Positions 24,509 to 36,229 of a DNA stretch of 64,000 nt are shown piece after piece. Numbering within the stretch: position 1 is the first letter of the stretch; each line of letters begins with the position of its first letter. The DNA lies in NCBI GenBank assembly GCA_029747015.1, contig JAKOGI010000424.1, forward strand, positions 254,501 to 318,500, read 5' to 3'. The notes under the pieces are model-generated. The model was not told the DNA's origin, did no database searches, and saw only the letters and a program-made list of their open reading frames with translations. The stretch comes from Carnegiea gigantea (Eukaryota > Streptophyta > Magnoliopsida > Caryophyllales > Cactaceae). The translations under genes were made by a program, and so were the position numbers.

Positions 24509-25894
24509 TTAGGTTGTTCTAATTAAGCCTAGTTGGAGTGTATTCCTTTCAAATTGTTCTCTACCCAATGCTTTTGTGAATATATCAGCAATTTAATTTT
24601 CAGTGGCACAAAAATTCATTGAGATCACTCCTTTTTCAACATTGTCTCTTAGAAAATGATGACGAATGTCAATATGTTTTGTTTTTTTGTGTTGACGTGG
24701 ATTTTTGGCAATGTTAATTGCATTTGTATTGTCACAATAAATAGGAATGCATCCTATATCAACGCAAAAGTCCTTGAGTTGTTGTCTTATCCATAATAAC
24801 TGCACACAACAAGATGCAGTTGCCACATACTCAGCTTCTGCTGTGGACAAGGCAACAGAGAGTTGTTTCTTGGTTGCCCAAGATACCAAACAAGGTCCAA
24901 GAAAGTGAGCCATACCTGAGGTGCTTTTTCTATCAACCAAGAAACCTGCATAATCAGCATCAGCATACCCAACAAGATCAAAGTTGCAACCTCTAGGATA
25001 CCATAAGGCTAGATCAGGTGTATGTTTTAAGTGTCTTAAAATCCTTTTTACAGCCTTAAAATGAGTTTCTTTAGGGTTAGACTAAAAACGTGCACATAGA
25101 CCTACACTGAAGACAATGTCAGGTCTACTAGCCGTTAGGTATAGGAGTGACCCTATCATGCCCCTATAGGATTTCTCCTCAACTGAGGGACTACCATCAT
25201 CCATTACCAACCTGGTTAAGGGAGAGATGGGAGTATCAATAGGCTTGGCTGACTCCATCCCAAAACGCTTAAGTAACTCCTTGATATATTTTTGTTGATG
25301 GATCATGGTGCCGTTTGAAGTTTGCTTGATTTGTAAGCCTAGAAAGAAATTAAGCTCACCCATCATGCTCATTTTAAACTCACTCCTCATCATTTTTGAA
25401 AATTCATTGCACAAATCATGATGAGTTGCACCAAATATGATGTCATCGACAAATACTTGGACAATCAACAAATGTTCCCCCTTAGATTTTAGAAACAAGG
25501 TATTGTCTACCTTGCCTCTTGTAAAACCATTTTCTAATAAAAAGCTTGACAACCGCTCATACCAAGCTCTAGGGGCTTGTTTTAAACCATAAAGTGCTTT
25601 GTCAAGTTTGAAAACATGGTTAGGAAATTCATCACTTTCAAAACCGGGGGGTTGTTTGACATACACTTCTCCTTTGAGGTATCCATTTAGAAATGCACTT
25701 TTGACATCCATTTGATACAACTTGATCCCCATATAGGCTGCAAATGCTATTAAGATTCGAATAGCCTCCATCCTTGCAACAGCTGCAACGGTTTCTTCAT
25801 AGTCAATTCCCTCTTCTTGGTTGTAGCCTTAAACTACCAGCCGGGCCTTGTTTCTAGTGACTATTCCGCACTCATCCAGCTTGTTACGGAACAC
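24509..25894 (-). pseudogene. Reverse transcriptase and RNase H, Sirevirus
   Basis: This continues in the same frame as the integrase segment. RT motifs are visible: [25 protein letters not shown] and the FVDDIIFG catalytic box. RNase H follows with LVGYADADYAG, LSTAEAEYVA and a terminal IADIFTKAL-type end. In-frame stops lie at 25,829-25,831, 25,082-25,084 and 24,593-24,595, and the normal end is at about 24,509. There are no frameshifts, so decay here is purely by point mutation. The enzyme would copy element RNA into DNA inside the particle. Confidence 0.9.
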
Positions 25895-27802
25895 TCACTT
25901 GGTTCTAATGATGGTTCTATCCTCTGGCCGTGGCACAAGGTGCCATACCTTGTTCCTTTCGAACTGATGGAGTTCTTCTTGCATGGCTGTGACCCAATCT
26001 AAATCTGCAAGGGCTTCATTAATATTCTTAGGCTCAATTTTTGGGAGAAAAGCATAGAAAGCGCAGAAATTTTTGAGTTTAGATCTAATTTGAACTCCTA
26101 CATTAATATCAGACAAAATTTGATCAAGAGGATGTGAACTTTGGTATTTCCATGATCGTGGTGAAAGTGGGTTCACAGACTCGCTCTCCATCCTAGCTGG
26201 AATACTCGGTGAAACAGGTTCAGAACCTGTTCTCGAGCCTGTTTGGGAGCTTGTTCCTAGATTTATCCCTGAAGGATTCGGCTGGTGTTGTCCCGAACAG
26301 GGTTCCACCCTGTTTCCCCCTGTTTGGTTCACACCTTGCTTACCTTTCTGAAGAACAGCCTCAGGCCTTGCTCCCTCCGATTGATCCTCACCTTGTTCAC
26401 CTTGAAGCAGCACGTCTTTTCCAACAAGACCTAGTTCGAAGTCTTCTTCCTGTGCATCATTCTCGTTTAGAGAGTTAGTTTCATCAAAAAGCACATGCAC
26501 ACTTTCCTCAACACACAAGGTTCTTTTATTAAACACTTTGTATGCCTTACTATGCGAGGAGTAACCAAGGAATATTGCTTCATCACTCCTTGGATCAAAT
26601 TTCCCTAAGGCATCCTTTCCATTATTATGCACAAAACATTTACAACCAAAAACTCTCAAATGCATAATATTAGGTTTTCTTCCCTTGAAAAGTTCATAAG
26701 GAGTTTTGTTAAGAATAGGTCTAATCATGCATCTATTTATAATGTAACATGATGTATTCAAAGCTTCAGCCCAAAAGTTTCTAGGAAGACCACTAGCAAC
26801 AAGCATTGTTCTAGTCATGTCCTCTAGAGTGCGATTTTTGCATTCTACCACCCCGTTCTGTTGGGGTGTTCTTGGAACTGAAAAATTATGATCAACACCA
26901 TGCTCATTACAATAATCAATAAAGCTCGAATTTTCAAATTCTGTACCATGGTCAGACCTTAGGCATACCAAAGAGTGTCCTACCCTCTTTTCAGTCTTTT
27001 TAATGAAAGCAAGAAATTTTTTAAAAGTTTCATCTTTAGAAGTCAAAAATAGGGTCCAAGTGAAACGAGAGTAGTCATCCACTATCACAAGCACATACCT
27101 CTTACCACCTCTGCTCATGATCCTCATTGGACCACATATATCCATATGTATCAATTTAAGAGGTCGAGTAGTGCTTGCACACCTTTTAGATTTAAATGAA
27201 TTTTTGACTTGTTTGCCTTTGGCACATGGATCACATACCTTGTCATCATTGAATTTGATGGAAGGTAAGCCTACCACTAAGTCTTTGGTTACAAGTTTGT
27301 TCAAAAGTGAGTGGCTTGCATGACCTAGCCTTTTGTGCCAAAGCATAACATCATCATTTAGGGCACTCAAACAAGTCAAATTATTTTGGGGAAGAGTGGA
27401 GATACACACTTTATAAACATTCTTGTGTCGCTTCCCCCTCAACACAACATCTCCTGTGTTCATATTCACAACCAAGCAACGTGTTGGTGAGAACACTACT
27501 AGGGTGTCTTTGTCGTACAGTTGGGACACACTTAGCAAGTTGTGTTTTAATCCATCCACAAAATACACATTGTCAATTGAATGGGAGAGTGACTCACCTA
27601 TCTTACCTATGCCAACAATTGTTCCGGATTTGCCGTTTCCAAATGCCACACTCCCACCTTCTGAAGCTGTAAGTGAGAAAAAATTGGATCTTTCACCAGT
27701 TATATGCCTCGAACACCCACTGTCAACATACCACAGCTGCTTGTTTCCTAGACTGTTCCCTGCACTATTTGCTGGGTTGTTCTCTCTCACTTCAGCCTGC
27801 AA
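25895..27802 (-). pseudogene. Protease and integrase, Sirevirus pol (open 635-codon stretch)
   Basis: The aspartic protease has LWYVDSGCSRHITG with the DSG active site. The integrase zinc region has HKRLGHAS and CDPCAKG. The DDE core shows Asp in HMDICGP, Asp in LRSDHGTEF and Glu in GVVECKNRTL. A conserved FLGYSSHSKAY motif follows, then a linker rich in Gly, Gln and Glu (about 26,500-26,180) whose DNA carries inverted CCTGTT/AACAGG motifs. The open stretch ends with a TGA at 25,895-25,897 at a position where a conserved Trp is expected at the start of RT. It is in frame with the upstream end of gag, separated by one stop codon near 27,810. Confidence 0.92.
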
Positions 27803-27808
27803 AACAAA

Positions 27809-29575
27809 TCAAGGGTTAGTTTTGGGAACCCAGATCCACTTGGGTCCCATTCCTTTAGACGTACAAATCTCATCTTTCCTAACCCATATTTGTTTTACAT
27901 GAACTGTGTTCCTTTCAATGGCATACTTTCTTATAGGACAAGCATATCGATAATGCCCCGTTTTACCACAATGAAAGCAAACAATATTTTCAGGTAATCC
28001 CACATATTTTTTATTCACTGGGTAGGTCATCTTAGGCACAAAACCTAGTCCTCTTCTATTTCGACTATGATGAGTGTTTAACCATTCAAACGCCCTTGAG
28101 GACCTGTTCCAGAGCTTGTTTATGGCAAGGTCTGATTCCAATTGTTTTATTTTCTCAAGCAAGTTTTTATTTTCTTCCAGCAAAGACTCGACCTTACCTT
28201 TTAACTCAAGGGATTCCTTTTCTAGCTCAGTCAGTTTAGTGGAACAATTCTCTTCTTTCATAAGTAGAGTTTCTTCAAGCACATTGATGTTTTCATGCAA
28301 GCCAAGAGTCTCTTTGTCAACTTCAAGTTTTTCCAATTTAAGGGTTTCATTTTCAAGTTCTAGATCTCGAACATCCTTTTTTTAATTCAGCACATATATC
28401 CATTATAGTGTACACTAATTCCTCAAGAGTTGATTTATTTAGACCTCGTACCTTGTTCTTGAGTTGAGTCAGACTGTCTGTTGATCCATCCTCTGAATCA
28501 GTGTCACTTCTTGCCATGAGTGCTACATCAGCTTCCCCAACTTCAGACCCTTCCTCATCCTCGCTTGAATCTCCCCAGGCCGCGAGCATAGCTTTTGAGA
28601 ACCTTTTCGCTGAGCTGCTTACACCCTATTTCCTCCCCTGTTTTCTAGGGTGTTCGGGTTCTTGTTCTTCCTTGTGCAGTGGGCAGTTTCTCACAATGTG
28701 GTCCAGTTTGCCACACTTGAAACACCCAGAGAACTGTTCCCGAGAGTGTTTCTGCCCTTGCCAAAGTCCTTCCTTTTGCTGTTTTCTCTAACTTTCTTGA
28801 AGAACTTCTTAAATTTTTGAGTTATCATGGCAATCTCCTCCTCATCAGAATCAGAATCATCTTCTAAGGCCGTCAGAGCAAGACCTCGATCTCTCTTTGT
28901 CTCATCTTTTTGCTGAGAATTTTTTCTAAGTTCATACGTTTGGAGATTTCCAATCAGCTCATCTAGGGTGATCTTGTTCATGTCCTTAGCTTCTTGGATG
29001 GCCGTGACTTTCGCTTCCCAAGAATGAGGTAAAATTCTTAGGATTTTCCTCACCAATTCTTCGGTGGTGAAGGATTTTCCCAGGGATTTCAACTCATTCA
29101 CTATGTGAGTGAAGCGAGTGTACATGTCCATCACACTTTCACGATCACCCATCTCAAACAGCTCATATTTTCTCATAAGTAATTCAATCCGGGATTGCTT
29201 TACCTGATTGGTCCCTTCGTGAGCTATTTGCAAAGCATCCCAGATCTCCTTGGCCGACTCACATTCAGATATGCGAGTATATTCATCAGGATCAAGGCCA
29301 AAATACAAGAGTTTTTTGGCCTTTGTATTCTTTTCCATCATCTTAAAATCTTCGGAATTGAACTCTTCAGGCTTTTTGTGAACTTTGCTTCCATCTTCGA
29401 TCACTTTTGTGGGAATGAGTGGTCCACTCTTGATAAGCATCCATAACTCGTAGTCCTCAGCTTGAATGTAGTTTTCCATTCGGTTCTTCCACCAACTATA
29501 ATGTTGACCATTAAAGTATGGTGGTCGAGTTATGGATTGACCTTCAAGCATGCCTTGTGGGGTACTCATCTTCAA
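27809..29575 (-). pseudogene. gag, Sirevirus, with two zinc knuckles
   Basis: On the minus strand the capsid part (29,575-28,800) has YFNGQHYSWWKNRMENY, the copia-type gag entry motif. A first knuckle, CFKCGKLDHIVRNC, lies near 28,735-28,690 and a second, CFHCGKTGHYRYAC, near 27,990-27,945; both keep all ligands. Between them is a long acidic and coiled-coil segment (28,330-28,130). The middle piece (about 28,740-28,380) is in a different frame from both ends, so two compensating frameshifts flank it; one probably lies in the T run near 28,380. The start at 29,575 is in a TTG context; the first ATG follows two codons later. Confidence 0.88.
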
Positions 29576-29609
29576 GGATCTCTCAAGGTGTTAGCCTTTC
29601 AAAGGAGAA

Positions 29610-29624
29610 CCTGCTCTGATACCA
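29610..29624 (-). other. Primer-binding site of the Sirevirus
   Basis: The minus strand reads TGGTATCAGAGCAGG three bases after the 5' LTR, complementary to the 3' end of the initiator tRNA-Met, as is usual for Ty1/copia elements. Confidence 0.93.
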
Positions 29625-29626
29625 CT

Positions 29627-31042
29627 TGTTGATTTAGAGAGTCCATAACCACAAGAGGAGGGGTGAATTATGGTGTCCGATTTTCGCAAGTTGCTGGCAA
29701 ACAGTCTTAGGCCCTGTTCGCACAGGTTGTTTCTAAGATAAGCAGAAGCGAAAATCCAACAAAATTGAATGCGGAAATAATGGACACAGGATTTTTATGT
29801 GGAAAACACCTCTAGCCCAACTGAGGTGAAAAACCACGACCTACCTCGTGTAGGATTTAAACACTTCACTAAACGGGCTAATCACGTTACAATAGTAACA
29901 CACCTTGTTACAAATTGCAACCCATGTAACCGTCTTCCCTAAGACAGGTTACCCCACGTCCAAAATCCCCTTGATTTGGACACACACTCAACTCACTTTT
30001 GTGAAAGAAGAGTATAAAGAAAAACACCCTATTACAATGCTTCTCAACTAAGCTAATATAGGGTACAATGAAATCCTAGTATGCCAACTTTGAAAGCTCA
30101 AATAACTCACTCACTAGACACGGTTTTCTTTTCAAACTTTTAAGCTCATGAACACTGAATTTTTCTTTTTGAAAACCGATGCTTCTATCGTTCTAAGAAG
30201 CGACTTTATATAGTGCTTGGAAAAACAATTCCTCAAATTTTTGGAAACTAAAATCCCTAAAGAATATAGAATTCTTTAGCCACAAGGGATGAGGAAACAT
30301 GAGTTGGAAACACTTCCTAAACCGTGTGCATAAGGCGGTGATTCTCAGCAACTAGCCCAAGTTTTTCTCAACAACCTTATCCACTTGCCAAAAATTGGAT
30401 ATTCTTCTTATTCAAAAAGATTTTGCAAATCCCCTTAGATTATAATAACCGTTTTTAGGATAAGGGGTAAGATACTCCATCAAAAATCTTTCTTGCAAAT
30501 CCTGGAGAAGCTGCTCAAAATCCAAAAGATAAAAACGTGAAAAATTATTTTTCGCAGCTTATTCTGGAAACACCCTGAGCGTCCTGTTTCCAGAGTTGTT
30601 CCGAAGGGTGATCCGAAATATTTTCTAAAAAAGCAAAACCGTTTCAAGTAAGTGGTAAGTTAAGACTTTCTGATTGGCATATTAACAAGAGTCTAAAAAT
30701 ATAAAACCAAATTAAATCAAGACATCTTGTTGTAACCACTAGTCATCTTGTAGAGAGACGAATCTGCTGCAAACACTTCACAGAACCTGTTCCTTACGGC
30801 TGCACTTATATCCTATGCTTCAAACACTTCACAGGACATGTTTCAAACACCTTACAGAGCCTGTTCCTCATGGTTGTTCTTACATCGCTGACTTGAGTAC
30901 CTGTTCTTGATAAACCATTAGTCAAGCAGTTTTAATATATTGAAAAACAGCAGTAAGACCCTGTTGGTAAAGCCTGTTTGGAACAACAACAACTACTACA
31001 ATACTTGGATTTGTTATCATCAAAACCTTATACGTTCTAACA
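29627..31042 (-). mobile_element. 5' LTR of the Sirevirus
   Basis: This 1,416-bp LTR starts TGTTGATT and ends CTAACA on the plus strand, followed by the target duplication CTTTT. Most differences from the 3' LTR are C/T or G/A changes. It should carry the promoter, but I cannot pick a TATA box with confidence. Confidence 0.93.
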
Positions 31043-32690
31043 CTTTTAGTTGACGTTTTGCAATACAAAGCTCTTTAAGAAACTTGCCATGGCGAGGCAC
31101 CTGCTTTATGGCATCTAAGAGAGGATTGTTGATCTCTACCTTCCTAAATGTTTCTAAGATTTCTTGGTTTGCCTCATCTACCTTAAGGGTTTTCCCTCTC
31201 AGTCTACTAGGAAAAGGTGGTAATGGCTTGCAAAGTTCCTTCTTATCCTCACCTACTTCCTTAACATTAGAGGTGGTATCTTGATCTTGGTTTGGTTCAG
31301 GTTATTTGACCTCTATTTCATGCTTCACCTCGCCATTCTTCCTGGCTTCCTTCAACTCTTTCCCACTCTCAAGTGTCATGGCACTCACATTTTCTTTCGG
31401 ATTCTGGAATGGTTGAGATGACAACCTATGTTATATTTGGGCTTGAAGGTTGCTAACTATGGTATCAGTAGCAATTTATCGCTCCTGGACCTATTCGAGA
31501 GTCATCTTTATATTCTAAAACCTAGTGTCATCTCCTTTTTTTGGTCATCTATCTCTTTTTTGACTTGCTCTAAAAGAAAATTTATTCTATCCTGAGCAGA
31601 TGATTGACGTGATAGTTGGTCAAAACCTAGAGGGTTGTTCCTAGGTCCATATCTAAGGTTAGGGTGGTGTCTCCATCCTTCATTATAAATGTTGGAGTAT
31701 GGGTCACACTTCTTTTGGCCTTGGTTAGAAAACATTGCATTCACATCACCCCATTGAAGTGTAGGGCACGCATCAGTAGCATGTCCCTCTAAACAGCAAA
31801 TACCACGCACCACTGCTTTCTGAACTCCTCCAGTGACGAGTTTGTATTGCATAGCAGTGATATGAGACAATTGGGTCTCCACAGATGGACCTAAACTAAG
31901 CTCATTGACCTTCCTAAACTGGGGTCCCCTAGTGCCAAATTATTAAGTGTTTTGGGCCATGATATTAAACAATTCTCTAGCTTGAGCTGAAATCTTATCA
32001 ACAAAAGCCCCTTAGCAGCATCCACCATGTTTCTATCCATAGGTAATAAACCTTCATAGAAATATTGAATTAATAATTGCTCAAAAATTTGTTGTTGGGG
32101 ACAAGTAGCATATAATTTATTAAAACATTCCCAATACTTATGGAAAGTTTCCCCATTTATTTGTTTCATTCCGCATATTTCTTTTCTAATTGATCCAATT
32201 CTAGATGCAGGAAAAAATTTCTCTAAAAATGCTTTATAAACTTGAGTCCATGTAGTGAATATTGCAAGGGCCAAGTAATATAGCCAATCTTTAGCTTTAT
32301 CCTAAAGTGAGAAAGGAAAGACTCTCAACCTAGTTTGGTCATGGGTGATACCCTTTGTTTGCTTGGTTGAACATGTGATAATGAACTCATTAATATATCA
32401 GTACGGATCCTCACCAAACAATCCATGAAACTTACGCAGTAAGTTTAAAAATCTAGAGTTCAATTTCAGTGGCCGCTCTAATACAGGATAAGTAATAGAC
32501 AACGGTTGAGTTTTCAAATTAGGTGCAGCAAGTTCACATAAAGTAGCCATCTCAACTTTAATATCTTCACAACTTACCGATTCGGAGCTTACAGATTCAG
32601 AACCTCAAACGTATGCTCCTTTTCCTCTCCGATCGTCCGACCACTCCTCAATCTCATAAACTAAAACAACCTATAAAAATAAAATACTAG
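31043..32690 (-). pseudogene. gag, Athila-like element E3 (upstream of the Sirevirus)
   Basis: On the minus strand the capsid-type domain lies at 32,690-31,890, with the long open piece 32,274-31,891 containing FFPASRIGSIRKEICGMKQI and FYEGLLPMDRNMVDAAKG. The knuckle at 31,882-31,508 reads RGICCLEGHATDAC: Arg replaces the first Cys. The charged linker (31,460-31,050) runs into the Sirevirus insertion site. Frames shift between the pieces. Confidence 0.84.
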
Positions 32691-32753
32691 AGTTAAAACA
32701 AAATAGTAAAAGTGGTAAAACTAACAGAAGCAAACTAATGATTTTATTTTCTT

Positions 32754-32771
32754 TCCTCGATAAAAGCGTCA
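32754..32771 (-). other. Degenerate primer-binding site of element E3
   Basis: The minus strand reads TGACGCTTTTATCGAGGA next to LTR3. Compared with the E2 site it has several substitutions, consistent with an old inactive copy. Confidence 0.65.
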
Positions 32772-32776
32772 AAATT

Positions 32777-35546
32777 TGTAAAGCTTGTCGTAAAGCCACA
32801 AATTAAACCACTACTTGATTTAAAAATAAGATGTATGGTATAGGAAAGTAGGGGTTGATCCCACAGAGAGAGATATAAATTTTAAGTTTACCTCATATCT
32901 AATTTAAATTTTACCAAATTAATTTATATAAATCCAAATTAAGCTAAGAAAAATCTAGAAAACTACTGCCTCAGACTATTTAATATTCTGAATCTAAATA
33001 TGCTCCTAAAACTGTAAAACAAGCCTCATTATAATCATGTAACCAATAAAATCAAAAAATAGCGCAAAAATTAAAGAAAAACCCAAAACCGAAAATATAA
33101 TTCAGAAAAATAAAATATAAAATAATGTAAAATTATTTCTAAGTATGATAAACCTAGAAAAAATACTAAAACACTCAGATTATGAACCAAATATCACAGA
33201 AAATTCAAAACAGAAAATCAAAAACTGCAGAATAACAAAACAAAATGCAGAAAAATGCTAAACAGAACGTAAAAATTAAAATAAAGCTATGATATTCACT
33301 TAAAAACCTGGCCTATGATTTTCATAAAATTTACTTAATAATATTTGGGAATAAAAAAAAAAAGAAACATAATTAAAACCTAAAATAAAACTGAAGAAAT
33401 CTAAAATAGAAAATCAAAATAAATTATTCTGCATTAATTAAAGAATGTAAAATAAAAATAAAAATATCCAAAATAAAGTTCCTAACTTTCTACACTAAAA
33501 GAATCCTAAAACACAAAATATAAACTCAAAAACTCAATTTTCAAATTTATGAAACTAAAAATCTGCACTTTAAACCTAGAACAAGCTTTGAAATAAAATC
33601 TGAAAAAATTATTAAATAAAATCCAAAAATTCCAGAATTAATCCTAATAAAATAAAGACACTTTTAAAACTCTAAAATAATCTAAAAATAATCAACAATT
33701 ACTAATTTTAAACTTAAAATCAAACACACTAACAAGATTGCCCTAGAAAATAAAATCAGAGTTTTAAACCTAATTCAGATCTAAGATTTTGATAATTCCC
33801 AAATCCCCAAATCACAACTAAAAATACTAAACTACTAAGGGGGGATTAAACTAAGCAAAGAACAATTAATAAATTAACAACTAAAAATATAAACAATTAA
33901 CTAAGAGAATAACAAGAAAATATTAATCAAGAATAACCAAATCAAATAAATCACTTGACCTAATTATGATTCACCATGCCCTAACTTATATCTATCATTA
34001 ATACTATCCATCATTTATTTTTTAATAGTTAGACATTAGAAAAGACCCACCAGTTGTTCTTTCCTGGTTTTTTAGTTTAACTTCTAAGACCAGCCCTAGA
34101 CTTAAACTCTTCTAATTAAATTAACCAAGTTATACTAGCATAAGTTAATCAATTTAATTAGAGCATTGAACACGTCTAACCCTAGCAAATTATAATTACC
34201 AACAGTTATAATTTACTAGTCCTTGTTTGAAAGCTTAATTCAGATCATAATAAAATTAATCAAGACCAGCCTTGAATTAATTTTTATAATAACAATTTTA
34301 ATGAATCTAATTCTCACAAGATGTCATAATTAAACAATGAAATAAACATGAATAACAATCAACTTATTTCAAAACATAAATTTGACATGGTTTTACACAA
34401 TCAAATCAAGTGGAATAAAATTTAACCTAGCATGTTAGATAAACCACAAAATAATTCATTTAATATGTTTGGATTAAATAAAAGGAAAAACAAATAAAAT
34501 AAACTAATTCTAAAATACTAAGACTTAACTAAAGAACAAGGTAAATTAGAGTGTCAACCAAGCATGTGCTGTACAAGTTCGGACAGTGACTCGGTTACAG
34601 CGGCAGCAACTGTGCACGGCAGCGGTGCATCGAGATGGCTGCGATGATGGTGTGATAATGTGGTGATATTTATGATGACGGAGATGCTGTTCTGATGGTG
34701 GTGGTGGTAATGATTAGCATGTGATGATGAGGATGTGTAATGAAGAAGGACATGGAGTATGTGCGGGTGTGTGAGATGATTCAAGATGATGTTGATGTTG
34801 GTTGATGGGTGATGAAGTTGTGAATGGTCAAGGTGATGATGCTTGATAATTTATGAAGGTAGGCAAGTGTGGGGGTTAGGTGGCAAGATGAGAGATGACG
34901 ATGAGAGATGATGAATGATGGTGATATGTGATTCAATGATGGGGTTGTGGCTATATATGATGTGGATAATGCTATTTTATGATGAGGCAGTTGTGGATTT
35001 CGGGAGATGAGGTAGGCCTTGGTGGTGAATGGTAGATAGCAAGGAATGTGGAGTTAGGTAAATGATGGTTTGTATGTGGTTAGGCATGAATGACGGAGGC
35101 TGATGGTGATTCTACCGTGTTTATATGGTGGATGGTGGTCAGGATGTGTGGTTATGCGTGATGCGGGGCGAGAGAAGTGGCACATGATGATATGGCATCA
35201 CCACTATACTACCAAAAACAAATAGATAATGGCAAATATGATATATGATAGTGCTGTTGTGTGGGGGTTAGGCAAAATTGATGGAGTTATGAGTGAAATG
35301 TGGAGGTTGATGGAGAAGAGTGTGGTGTGGAATGTAAGTCTTAGGCATTTTTTTGTTTTGACTGATTCTTCTAACTTCCTTTGACTTGCTATTTCCCGTC
35401 CTTTTAGCTTAATCTCTCCACTTTTTTCATGAGTTTGGACTGAAACTTTTATTTCCTAAATAATGTAAAAAGGAAGAATATGGACAAATTAATAACATAA
35501 AATAAATTAATAATATAAAAAAATTAGCATGAAATGCGGCTTATCA
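32777..35546 (-). mobile_element. LTR3, 5' end of the Athila-like tandem array
   Basis: This 2,770-bp LTR runs from TGTAAAG to TTATCA on the plus strand. Unlike LTR1 and LTR2, its right side carries no polypurine tract, so it is the outer 5' LTR of the array and 35,546/35,547 is the boundary with older DNA. The GATGAT-rich stretch is at 34,620-35,180. Confidence 0.89.
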
Positions 35547-35930
35547 ACTTTTGTTTTATAACATTAGGGGATTTAACATCCTAACCACAAATACCTCCCA
35601 ATTAAGAATCATTAAAATGTGAACTTTAGAGAGAAAACTCTAATTAATAAAATCTGAATTTCTCAAATAGAATTTATTTTTCTAAAATCCAAAATTTTAT
35701 TTTTTAAATTATTACTTCAATTTAAAATTGAAATTAATAATTTTTTGTCAGGAGCTTGGATTGGGCCCAACAATGAAAGATAGGTTCAGTCTGAAATTCT
35801 AACTAATGAATGTTTGTTCTAAAATATTTCCCATGAGCTCAAGCGACTAAGGATCATCTTAACCCTTTTTCGAGAATTATAAATATAAATTTTCAGGGTT
35901 TTATATTCTACCCCCTTAAAAGAAATTTCG
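35547..35930 (-). mobile_element. Fragment of another gypsy 3' end (LTR start and polypurine tract)
   Basis: Around 35,906-35,930 the minus strand reads as an AAGGGGGTAGAA tract preceded by a TTTCGAGGGCGAAATTTC motif and followed by TATAAAACC. This arrangement is typical of the 3' end of many plant gypsy elements, with the LTR start TG mutated to TA. The LTR part (35,547-35,905) is cut off by the Athila array on its left, which implies that the array inserted into or next to this LTR. Confidence 0.55.
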
Positions 35931-36229
35931 CCCTCGAAACTCCGCAAATAACTCAATAATATAAAGAAAAAAAATCTAGATTCCCAGGGGTTTTACATGT
36001 TTGGAGTAAGTGTTAGCTTATATGAGGAGTCACCAGCACTATTATGAAAAATAGACAAAACCTATAATTCAACAAAAAAGCCCTATTTTCTAAATTTATT
36101 AAAATCAAAGGGATAGCTGAGGGAGTTAGTATGATTTTCAAGAAAGAGAAGTACTTTCCTATAAGATTACAGAATTATAATCCCTACATCATGAATGGAT
36201 ACAAATTTCTAAGATTTATCGTTAGTTAG
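35931..36229. other. Unassigned AT-rich stretch, probably retroelement debris
   Basis: I see no gene. It lies between a gypsy polypurine tract and a caulimovirid-like relic, and contains a TATGAGGAGTCACCAG motif near 36,018 that looks LTR-derived. Confidence 0.4.

Larger units (their letters stand above)
20192..31042 (-). mobile_element. Full-length Ty1/copia retrotransposon, Sirevirus lineage
   Basis: This 10,851-bp element lies between perfect 5-bp target duplications CTTTT (20,187-20,191 and 31,043-31,047). LTRs of 1,415 and 1,416 bp, a tRNA-iMet-type PBS, gag with two zinc knuckles, pol in protease-integrase-RT-RNase H order, an additional 3' ORF and a polypurine tract are all present. 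Two knuckles and a long ORF after RNase H are known hallmarks of Sireviruses. By eye the LTRs differ at about 30 positions, near 98% identity, which makes it much younger than the gypsy array around it. It is coding-dead through stops in pol and frameshifts in gag and the 3' ORF. Confidence 0.93.
15239..32776 (-). mobile_element. Internal region of Athila-like gypsy element E3, split by a Sirevirus
   Basis: This region lies between LTR2 and LTR3. Without the 10.85-kb Sirevirus and its duplicated 5 bp it is about 6.7 kb, similar to E2. The minus-strand order is PBS, gag, protease, reverse transcriptase/RNase H, integrase, non-coding tail, polypurine tract. The Sirevirus entered between the gag linker and the protease. 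Many stops and frameshifts are present. Confidence 0.87.
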
